Below the pieces are notes generated by a model. It ran no database searches. It was not told the origin of the DNA and worked only from the letters and a program-made list of their open reading frames with translations. The translations under genes and the position numbers were made by a program. A DNA stretch of 64,000 nt from Clostridiales bacterium. GTDB taxonomy: Bacteria; Bacillota; Clostridia; Oscillospirales; Acutalibacteraceae. This document shows, one piece after another, positions 7,932 through 13,802 of this stretch. Location of the stretch: contig DXXG01000027.1 of NCBI GenBank assembly GCA_019416455.1, positions 124,001 through 188,000 of the forward strand, written 5' to 3'. Position 1 is the first letter of the stretch. Each line of letters opens with the position of its first letter.

Positions 7932-8639
7932 ATGGGAAAACGGGAACAAGCCATTGCCTATTTGGAGCGTGATCCCCTGCGGATGATGGACATGCTGGAG
8001 CCTGTGCGGCGAAACATGGTGGAGATCACCGCCTGCGGGGAGGAGGGCGTGTTGCTCTATGTCCCTACGGCGGAGCTGTATCTGCTGGCGGCGGACTCGG
8101 CGGAAGCTGCCCGGGAGCTTTGCGCCGGGGTGGAAAAGATGGACCTGGCGGCAGCTCACAGCCAGGAGACCGCCGATTTCCTCCGGGAAAAATACGGCAT
8201 CAAAAACCGGGACCGGTGTACCCAGGCGGTATATCTGGGGAAAGAGCCTTTGCCGGTACCGGAGGGGTTTGAGATCCGCCAGCTGGGGGAGGAGTCCTTT
8301 CAGGTGATCTCCGAGAACTACACCACAGTGTCGGACCCGAAGTACATCCACCAGCGGCTGGCCGCCGGTGTGATGCACGGAGCCGTGGAGAACGGGGAGC
8401 TGATGGGGTTTATCGGCATCCACGATGAGGGCAGCGTGGGGCTTTTGAAGGTGCTGCCCGACTACCGCCGCCGTGGCGTGGCCACTGCTCTCATGGCCTA
8501 TATGACCAACTGGTGCTTGGAGCGGGGGTGGGTGCCCTTTTCCCAGATCTTCGAAGGGAATACGGCCTCCACGGAGCTTCACAAAAAGATGGGCTGGACC
8601 TTGTGTCCCCAGGACATGTTCTGGGTGATGGACGATTAA
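7932..8639 (+). CDS. GNAT-family N-acetyltransferase
   Basis: A 235-residue protein. The C-terminal half is a GNAT fold: GAVENGELMGFIGIHDEG, then the acetyl-CoA pyrophosphate-binding LPDYRRRGVATALMAYM (R-x-x-G-x-A), then NTASTELHKKMGW. The N-terminal about 110 residues look like a second, degenerate GNAT-like unit without a CoA motif. ATG at 7932 is chosen because GAAAGGAAAGGA precedes it by about eight bases. The acetyl acceptor is unknown. Confidence 0.8.
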   Translation: MGKREQAIAYLERDPLRMMDMLEPVRRNMVEITACGEEGVLLYVPTAELYLLAADSAEAARELCAGVEKMDLAAAHSQETADFLREKYGIKNRDRCTQAVYLGKEPLPVPEGFEIRQLGEESFQVISENYTTVSDPKYIHQRLAAGVMHGAVENGELMGFIGIHDEGSVGLLKVLPDYRRRGVATALMAYMTNWCLERGWVPFSQIFEGNTASTELHKKMGWTLCPQDMFWVMDD

Positions 8640-8668
8640 AAAAGGAGGGGAATTTCCCCTCCTTTTCT
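8638..8668. terminator. Bidirectional intrinsic terminator
   Basis: AAAAAAGGAGGGG pairs with CCCCTCCTTTT around a five-base loop. It serves both the GNAT gene and the convergent ABC permease. Confidence 0.85.
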
Positions 8669-8678
8669 TGTTGCGATC

Positions 8679-9452
8679 TCAGCGGATGGTGGCCCGGCGC
8701 AGCAGGAGCCAGTCAAACAGGGCGAACAGCGCCGCCAGGACCAGCAGGCTGACCATGCAGTTGGGAACGTTGTTGAAGGCGAAGTCCAGCACCGGCTTCA
8801 CCACGGCATTGCCAAAGGCCCGGAGCCGTTCCCCAAAGTACATCGAGTCCAGAGCTTTGAGAGCGGGGATGCCGAAGATCAGCAGGGCGGGGACGCCGGC
8901 TCCCACCAGGACCTTGCCCAGTTTGCCTACCCGGTAGAACAGCATGACCACGGCATAGCCCACATTTGCCATGAGGAACAGCAGGCAGAACCCGAACACC
9001 ACCGACAGGAAGAATCCTTGCACAGGATTTCCCCAGGCCGTAGGATAGAGCTGCTGGAACAGGGAGATGCTCAGGAAATGGGAGGAGGAAAGTTCTCCCA
9101 CCAGGTTGATAAGGGAGTGAAAGAGCTGGTCCAACAGCCCCATGAACAGTGCCGTAGCGCCTGCGGTAGCAAGCCGGGTGAGGAACAGAGTCTTGCGGCT
9201 GACGCCGTTTTGCAGAGAGAACCGGAAGTTCTCCGTGAAGGAGTTGAGTCCCACAATAAAGATGAAAATGCAGGAAGAAAATGTGATGCCCGACATGATG
9301 ATGGTCCTCTCTCCGGCGATGGAGAGAGAAGAAGTCATGGTAATCACCGAAAAGTTGGCCAGCAGCGTTATGCAGAAGATCACGAAATAGTAGATCAGCA
9401 CCGCCCAGCGCAGGTCAAGGATCTGATAGAGAAAACTGGCTTTTGCTTTCAT
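8679..9452 (-). CDS. ABC transporter permease (YtrA-regulated system)
   Basis: A 257-residue integral membrane protein with about six hydrophobic helices (for example AVLIYYFVIFCITLLANF, ALFALFDWLLL). No catalytic motif is expected. It is the membrane partner of the ATPase encoded ten bases upstream. The gene order GntR(YtrA)-ATPase-permease matches systems such as B. subtilis ytrABCDEF, which respond to cell-wall-acting antibiotics, but the substrate here is unknown. Low sequence conservation is normal for these permeases. Confidence 0.78.
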   Translation of the reverse strand: MKAKASFLYQILDLRWAVLIYYFVIFCITLLANFSVITMTSSLSIAGERTIIMSGITFSSCIFIFIVGLNSFTENFRFSLQNGVSRKTLFLTRLATAGATALFMGLLDQLFHSLINLVGELSSSHFLSISLFQQLYPTAWGNPVQGFFLSVVFGFCLLFLMANVGYAVVMLFYRVGKLGKVLVGAGVPALLIFGIPALKALDSMYFGERLRAFGNAVVKPVLDFAFNNVPNCMVSLLVLAALFALFDWLLLRRATIR

Positions 9453-9462
9453 AAATGCTCCC

Positions 9463-10311
9463 TCACTTTCCCGTCATGAGAATAAACAGCTTCTGAAGAT
9501 CCAGTCCAGAGACCTCCAGCCCCTGGGGCAGGCTGCCCCGGTCCGGCTGGCCCCAGAGATAGGCGCTCTCCAGGCCGCCCAGCACATCCACACCCAGCAC
9601 ATTTTTGCCTTTCAGGTACTCCTCTACCAGGCTCCGGGGCCCGCTGACGGTGTACCCCTGGCGCAGCAAGTCCTGGCAGGGCCCTTTTTTCAGCACTTCT
9701 CCTTTGTGGATCACCACCACGTCCTCGATGATAGAGGACACCTCCTCGATCAGGTGGGTGGAGATCACCATGGTGAAGGGCCGTTCCGTGTACCGGGCCA
9801 GAAGCGTCCGGTAGAACAGATCACGGTGGTTGGCGTCCAAGCCCAGCACAGGCTCATCCAGCAGCACGTAGGGGGTGTTCACGGACAGGGCCACGATCAG
9901 CTTGAAAATAGAGGTGTAGCCCGTGGACAGCTTACTCACCTTGGCGTTGGTGTTCAGCTCGAAGGCGGAAGCCATATTCCAGGCAAAGTCCTGGTCAAAA
10001 TCGGGATAGAACATCTTGGTCCACCGGAAGGCGTCTTTCACCTTCATGGAATCAGGATAGCAGTTTTTCTCGCTCATCAGGTACATCTTGGAAAGGGCTC
10101 GATCATTGTCGTGGACCGGCTCCCCGTCCACAGTGACGCTGCCCCCTTCGGGGAAAATCCTGTCGGTGAGCACGCTCAGCAGGGTGGATTTTCCCGCTCC
10201 GTTCCGGCCCAGAAGTCCGTAAATCTTGCCCTCTTCGAAGGTGACGCTCACGTCCTGTAAGGCCCGCACCGGGCCAAAGCTCTTGCTCACATGGTCGATG
10301 ACGATGCTCAT
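9463..10311 (-). CDS. ABC transporter ATP-binding protein
   Basis: A 282-residue nucleotide-binding subunit. Walker A is GRNGAGKST near residues 35-43, Walker B is YVLLDEPVLGLD near 145-156, and the switch His is in ISTHLIEEVSS. The signature loop reads LSTGY rather than LSGGQ, as seen in other YtrB-like ATPases. The C-terminal about 80 residues form an extension of unknown function. Its start overlaps the stop of gntR by four bases and the permease follows at ten bases, so it is the middle gene of a three-gene operon. Confidence 0.9.
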   Translation of the reverse strand: MSIVIDHVSKSFGPVRALQDVSVTFEEGKIYGLLGRNGAGKSTLLSVLTDRIFPEGGSVTVDGEPVHDNDRALSKMYLMSEKNCYPDSMKVKDAFRWTKMFYPDFDQDFAWNMASAFELNTNAKVSKLSTGYTSIFKLIVALSVNTPYVLLDEPVLGLDANHRDLFYRTLLARYTERPFTMVISTHLIEEVSSIIEDVVVIHKGEVLKKGPCQDLLRQGYTVSGPRSLVEEYLKGKNVLGVDVLGGLESAYLWGQPDRGSLPQGLEVSGLDLQKLFILMTGK

Positions 10312-10697
10312 AAAGTCTCCTCCTTCTGCTCTTGGGCGAATCCCCGGTCAATGAGAGCGGCAAGCTCTTCCCGGCTCATGCCCAGCCGTTTGGCCTCCCC
10401 GATCATGGAAGCCACAAAGTGGTCGTAGAAGCTTTCTTTTCGTTTGGCACGCAGCTTTTCCACCGCGCCTGTCGCTACAAACATGCCAACACCTCGTTTC
10501 TTGTACACCACACCCTCGTCCACCAGCAGATTGATCCCCTTGAGAGCTGTGGCGGGGTTGATCTTATACAGCACAGAGAATTCCGTGGTGGAGGGGATCT
10601 GACTTTCCTCCGGGAAAGCCCCGGAAAGGATGCTGTCCTCCAGCCAGTCGGCGATCTGCTGGAAGATGGTTTTTTCTGAGTTGAAGTCCAGTTCCAT
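10308..10697 (-). CDS. GntR-family regulator, YtrA subfamily
   Basis: A 129-residue repressor-type protein. It has an N-terminal winged helix (IFQQIADWLEDSILSG, then PSTTEFSVLYKINPATALKG as recognition region, then VDEGVVYKKRGVGMFV) and a short C-terminal dimerisation region of about 50 residues, the YtrA size. It heads the operon with the ABC transporter and probably autoregulates it through the inverted repeat just upstream. YtrA regulators usually release DNA in response to cell-envelope stress; that is a family inference. Confidence 0.88.
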   Translation of the reverse strand: MELDFNSEKTIFQQIADWLEDSILSGAFPEESQIPSTTEFSVLYKINPATALKGINLLVDEGVVYKKRGVGMFVATGAVEKLRAKRKESFYDHFVASMIGEAKRLGMSREELAALIDRGFAQEQKEETL

Positions 10698-10713
10698 AGG
10701 CGCCTCCTATTTA

Positions 10714-10735
10714 GTTAGTTGGTCAAGTAACTAAC
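10714..10735. promoter_or_regulatory. YtrA-type operator
   Basis: Perfect inverted repeat GTTAGTT-N8-AACTAAC lying between the -10 box and the start of gntR. It covers the expected transcription start, a position suited to repression by the GntR protein. Confidence 0.8.
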
Positions 10736-10744
10736 CACAAGACT

Positions 10745-10773
10745 ATAATAGGCCCTTCTCAGTCTCTTGTCAA
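10745..10773 (-). promoter_or_regulatory. Sigma-A promoter of the gntR-ABC operon
   Basis: On the minus strand, TTGACA (10773-10768) and TATTAT (10750-10745) are separated by exactly 17 bases. It reads toward gntR. Confidence 0.85.
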
Positions 10774-10884
10774 GGGAGGAAAGGAAATCGTAAGAAATGA
10801 ACGCTGTCTTTTCCACCGGATCTCCCTTGACAGGGGGGAAGGGCATTGAGTAAGATAACAGGGAAGAAAGGCGGGGATCATCCC

Positions 10885-11406
10885 ATGAAACTGCTCATCC
10901 TGTACTATTCCAAAACAGGCTTTACCAAACGTTATGCCCAGTGGCTGGGCGAGGATCTTTCCTGCGACTGTCTCCCTTTTGAGAGCCGGAGCGGCGTGGA
11001 CCTGTCCCAGTATGACGCTGTGGCGTTCGGGTCCAGCCTGCGGGCAGGGAAGATCCGGAAACTGTCCTGGTTCCGGAAGCAGCTTCCCAAGTTGAAGGGC
11101 AAGCGGCTGGCGGTGTTTTTCACGGGAGCCATGGGGCCTGATCCCCAGGCTATCCAGAAAGCTATTTCCCAGAACCTCACTCCCCAGGAGCGGGAACAGG
11201 TGAAGGCGTTCTACCTGTGGGGCGGCCTGAACTATGACGCCATGGAAGGCATGGACAAGTGGATGATGGAGGTGTTCCGGAAGATGCTCCAGTCCAAGAA
11301 GGAACCCACGGATGAGGATAAACAGGCTGCCCAGATGGTGGCTTCCTCCTTTGACAAGACCGATCGGGCATTTTTGAAACCGCTGGAAAACTATCTGCGG
11401 GGATGA
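10885..11406 (+). CDS. Flavodoxin domain protein
   Basis: A 173-residue flavodoxin-fold protein starting MKLLILYYSKTGFTKRYAQW, with the FMN-phosphate loop YSKTGFT at residues 8-14. VAFGSSLRAGKIRKL and AVFFTGAMGPD form the flavin-binding loops. It resembles the flavodoxin/HemG-like group. The C-terminal extension is longer than in a simple electron carrier. ATG at 10885 is chosen over an upstream codon because the flavodoxin strand starts right there; a weak GCGGGG site precedes it. Its partner is unknown. Confidence 0.82.
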   Translation: MKLLILYYSKTGFTKRYAQWLGEDLSCDCLPFESRSGVDLSQYDAVAFGSSLRAGKIRKLSWFRKQLPKLKGKRLAVFFTGAMGPDPQAIQKAISQNLTPQEREQVKAFYLWGGLNYDAMEGMDKWMMEVFRKMLQSKKEPTDEDKQAAQMVASSFDKTDRAFLKPLENYLRG

Positions 11407-11407
11407 C

Positions 11408-11442
11408 AAAAGGGGCGGCCAAGTTTGGCCGCCCCTTAAAAG
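11408..11442. terminator. Bidirectional intrinsic terminator
   Basis: AAAAGGGGCGGCCAA pairs with TTGGCCGCCCCTTAAAA. It separates the convergent flavodoxin gene and lexA. Confidence 0.85.
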
Positions 11443-11449
11443 CGCTATG

Positions 11450-12031
11450 TTAATAGTACCGCATCACCGCGATGACCTTCCCCAGCACGGAGACATGGTC
11501 GGAGTAGATGGGCTGGAAATCCGGGTTTTCCGGCTGGAGCCGCACTTGCTCCTTTTCCCGGTACAGACGTTTCACCGTGGCTTCATCGTCGATCATGGCC
11601 ACCACGATTTCCCCGTCGTCGGCGGTAGAAGTCCGTTCCGCCACCACGTAATCCCCGTCCAGGATGCCCGCGTCACGCATGCTCAGGCCACTGACGTGAA
11701 GTGCGAACAGCTCTTTGCCCTCTTTTTTGGGGAAGGGGATGTACCCTTCGATGTCCTCCACTGCCAGGATGGGCATACCAGCAGTGACTTTTCCCAAGAT
11801 AGGTATCTGAGCGGCGGGAGTTTCCCCCTCCACCCGGATGGAGCGGTTGAGGCCCGCTTCCCGGCTGATGTATCCTAGGCGTTCCAAGGTCTTTAAATGG
11901 GCGTGGACCGTGGAAGTGGACCGCAGCCCCGTGCCGGCGCAGATCTCCCGCACAGTGGGCGGTACTCCGGTGGAGGCTTCCTGCCGGAGAAAGTCGTAAA
12001 CCTTCTGTTGGCTTTTGGTAAGATGCTCCAT
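11450..12031 (-). CDS. lexA: LexA repressor
   Basis: Represses SOS genes until RecA filaments stimulate self-cleavage. The 193-residue product has an N-terminal winged helix (MEHLTKSQQKVYDFLRQ, PTVREICAGTGLRSTSTVH) and the S24 domain. The cleavage site is A84-G85 within VTAGMP, the nucleophile is S117 in GLSMRDAGI and the general base is K154 in EATVKRL. ATG at 12031 is preferred over 12037 because GCGGGG then has a seven-base spacer and the protein starts like other Firmicutes LexA. The promoter carries an SOS-type box, so autoregulation is expected. Confidence 0.95.
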   Translation of the reverse strand: MEHLTKSQQKVYDFLRQEASTGVPPTVREICAGTGLRSTSTVHAHLKTLERLGYISREAGLNRSIRVEGETPAAQIPILGKVTAGMPILAVEDIEGYIPFPKKEGKELFALHVSGLSMRDAGILDGDYVVAERTSTADDGEIVVAMIDDEATVKRLYREKEQVRLQPENPDFQPIYSDHVSVLGKVIAVMRYY

Positions 12032-12062
12032 GACCATGCCCCGCTTTCGTCGAAGAATTTGA

Positions 12063-12110
12063 TGCCACACCTGTGGCGGGCTTTGCCTGCGCCGCCATAT
12101 TGGTGCTTGT
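12063..12110 (-). repeat. Short copy of a dispersed structured repeat, at the 5' end of the lexA transcript
   Basis: Read on the minus strand it begins CAAGCACCAATATGGCGGCG, then has GGCAAAGCC and CCGCC, and closes with GGTG that can pair with the initial CACC. The first 20 bases differ at one position from the copy at 18181-18260. The internal CGCGCTG hairpin of the longer copies is missing. The expected lexA transcription start falls at or within two bases of its first base. Confidence 0.7.
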
Positions 12111-12114
12111 TTTT

Positions 12115-12143
12115 ATTATATCACAAGAGCGGGATGTTCGCAA
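12115..12143 (-). promoter_or_regulatory. lexA promoter
   Basis: On the minus strand TTGCGA (12143-12138) and TATAAT (12120-12115) are 17 bases apart, giving a start near 12108 and a 5' UTR of about 77 bases. Confidence 0.8.
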
Positions 12144-12154
12144 ACATTTGTTTG
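12141..12154. promoter_or_regulatory. SOS box (LexA operator)
   Basis: CAAACATTTGTTTG matches 11 of 14 positions of the Gram-positive consensus CGAACATATGTTCG and is a perfect palindrome around TT. It overlaps the -35 element. An adjacent partial palindrome, ATGTTCGCAAACAT at 12134-12147, could be a second overlapping half-strength box. Confidence 0.75.
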
Positions 12155-12250
12155 TGAAATATCAAAGTTTTTTCCTGGCGGCGGGACCCTGAAAAGTTCA
12201 CAAAAAGGGTGGAATTATTTTAAGGTTTATTCACAACGCCGTAACAACTC

Positions 12251-12272
12251 CCCAGGGATTTCTGGGTATAAT
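12251..12272 (+). promoter_or_regulatory. Possible promoter with inverted repeat
   Basis: TATAAT at 12267-12272 follows CCCAG-N6-CTGGG at 12251-12266. No good -35 is seen, so an activator or alternative sigma factor may be needed, or the match may be chance. It would drive the short transcript annotated next. Confidence 0.35.
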
Positions 12273-12278
12273 AACACC

Positions 12279-12400
12279 GTACTCAAAAGAAATGGACCGC
12301 ACCTTTTCTTGAGATACATGTTCTACCCTCCTCAATAATACCCCTCAAGCTAAGAGAAGGGGCCGGCAATCGAGTAGGTTGCCGGCCTTTTCTCTTTTTT
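12279..12400 (+). ncRNA. Candidate small RNA or spoIIQ leader
   Basis: A stretch of about 120 bases with no coding frame runs from a TATAAT to a strong intrinsic terminator. The terminator stem AGAGAAGGGGCCGGCAA pairs with TTGCCGGCCTTTTCTCT and runs into a T tract ending at 12400. The upstream part can form another helix between CTCAA at 12292 and TTGAG at 12308-12312. It does not match 6S RNA, SRP RNA, tmRNA or a riboswitch that I can recognise. It lies 92 bases ahead of spoIIQ, so it could also be an attenuated leader. Confidence 0.4.
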
Positions 12401-12491
12401 GCAACGGCATGATCTGGTGAATAAACCCATTCCAAAAGGCTCAGAATACCAATGCAGGAACGGCATTTTGACCCGAAAGGAATGTGTGCAT

Positions 12492-13352
12492 ATGAACGAC
12501 AAACGCTTTACCCAGGAGAAGAACCGGCGCAACGGGTTTTATCTGGCGCTGGCGGTGTGTTTAGTGGCGGTGGGCATTGCCGCCTGGAGCACCTACGACG
12601 CGGTGAACAGTTATGTGGAGCCCACCTCTCAGAGCGAGGAACTGGTGGACCAGCAGGAAGAGGACGTGCGGGAAGGCCAGGAGACTATGGGAGACGCGGA
12701 CACTGCCGATGAGCAGGACGCGGAAGGCGACAGCGCGGATACGGACGCGGAAATTTCCGTTTCCCAGAGCGAAGTGGACCCGGACGACCCGGAAGCACCC
12801 CGTGACACTTCCGCTCAGGAGACTGCCGGGGAAGTGACCCAGAGCAGCGAAGCTTCTGAGGAGGAAGAGAGCACCTCTTCCCAGGAGGAGAGCAGTGAGA
12901 CCCAGGAAGTGCCCACAACAGCTCCTCTGTATGAGATCAGCACGGAGATGATTTGGCCCATTGAGGAAGGGGAGGCCCAGACAGCTTACAGCGCGGGAGC
13001 TCCGGTGTATTCTCCCACCATGAAGGACTGGCGCATCCACACCGGACTGGATATCTCCGCGGAAAGTGAAGCGCCGGTGCTGGCTTGCGGCAACGGTCAG
13101 GTGCAGGAGACCTATACCGACAGCATGCTGGGCAATGTGGTGCTCATCGAGCATGGGGACTACCTGTTCTATTACTGCGGCGTGGGGGAGAATTTCATGG
13201 TGGAGCCGGGAGACGTGGTCACCATGGGACAGCAGATCGGTGTGGTGACAGCGGTGCCCTTTGAGGCGGCTGAGGAGCCCCACCTCCATTTGGAAGTGCG
13301 GCGAGACGGCGCGGCTCTGGATCCCCAGGCGGTGCTGGACGGGACAGTCTGA
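12492..13352 (+). CDS. spoIIQ: SpoIIQ-type forespore M23/LytM protein
   Basis: In spore formers SpoIIQ is a forespore membrane protein that pairs with SpoIIIAH across the intermembrane space during engulfment. The 286-residue product has one N-terminal TM helix (GFYLALAVCLVAVGIAAW, about 17-34), an acidic low-complexity linker of about 110 residues and a C-terminal M23 domain (about 160-286). The zinc ligands look intact: H183 and D187 in IHTGLDIS, and H264/H266 in PHLHLEV. B. subtilis SpoIIQ lacks a complete set while clostridial forms keep it. Start at 12492 with AAAGGA upstream. The identification rests on architecture and the convergent spoIIID neighbour; another M23 peptidase is the alternative. 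Confidence 0.75.
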   Translation: MNDKRFTQEKNRRNGFYLALAVCLVAVGIAAWSTYDAVNSYVEPTSQSEELVDQQEEDVREGQETMGDADTADEQDAEGDSADTDAEISVSQSEVDPDDPEAPRDTSAQETAGEVTQSSEASEEEESTSSQEESSETQEVPTTAPLYEISTEMIWPIEEGEAQTAYSAGAPVYSPTMKDWRIHTGLDISAESEAPVLACGNGQVQETYTDSMLGNVVLIEHGDYLFYYCGVGENFMVEPGDVVTMGQQIGVVTAVPFEAAEEPHLHLEVRRDGAALDPQAVLDGTV

Positions 13353-13373
13353 CGAGACGATCTTAATACACGG

Positions 13374-13410
13374 AAAAAGATGGCGGGCAAAGGAGTCCGC
13401 CATCTTTTTT
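13374..13410. terminator. Bidirectional intrinsic terminator
   Basis: AAAAAGATGGCGG pairs with CCGCCATCTTTTTT. It lies between the convergent spoIIQ and spoIIID genes. Confidence 0.85.
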
Positions 13411-13426
13411 GGTGTTTGAGCCTTGT

Positions 13427-13681
13427 TTATTTCAGCGCCTGATATTTCTTCTTGGTGGCCAGGCCGCCCCGGATGTGGCGCTGGGCCTTGTTCACTGCCA
13501 GTACGTTCTTCACGTCCCGGTAAAGGCTGCTGTCCAGATATTTCAGGCGTTGGGAAACGTCCTTGTGTACCGTGCTCTTGCTGACGCCGAATTGCTTGGC
13601 GGCCCGGCGCACGGTGGCCTTGTTTTCCACGATGTACTCGCCGAGCCTGGTGGCCCGGTCGTCGATGACATGATTGGACAT
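13427..13681 (-). CDS. spoIIID: Sporulation transcription factor SpoIIID
   Basis: A small DNA-binding protein that activates and represses genes in the mother cell after sigma-E. The 84 residues show the SpoIIID signature RLGEYIVENKATVRRAAKQF, GVSKSTVHKDVSQRL as the helix-turn-helix, and IRHIRGG-like QRHIRGGLATKKKY near the C-terminus. The start may be ATG 13681 or GTG 13687 two codons earlier; both follow GAGGGG. Presence of this gene next to a SpoIIQ-like gene is the strongest sign that the organism forms endospores. Confidence 0.93.
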   Translation of the reverse strand: MSNHVIDDRATRLGEYIVENKATVRRAAKQFGVSKSTVHKDVSQRLKYLDSSLYRDVKNVLAVNKAQRHIRGGLATKKKYQALK

Positions 13682-13770
13682 ATGCACCCCTCACTTCCAA
13701 TGTGTTTCATACATATGAAAGCCGGGGGCTCCTTAGTACAAGTGTGGTTTTGTCCCTGGGAAAAAGAAAG

Positions 13771-13797
13771 AGCTCCCGGAATGGGAGCCCTTTTTTG
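13771..13797. terminator. Intrinsic terminator
   Basis: AGCTCCC-GGAAT-GGGAGCCC is followed by six T; the minus-strand side runs into CTCTTTCTTTTTC. It most likely ends the S9 peptidase transcript. Confidence 0.75.
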
Positions 13798-13802
13798 TGG
13801 GG

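Noticed and set aside
12279..12400. Identification of the candidate RNA as 6S RNA, SRP RNA or a known riboswitch
   Set aside because: Length and sequence do not show the GGAAG/AGCAG SRP loop, a long 6S-type bubble, or any aptamer core.
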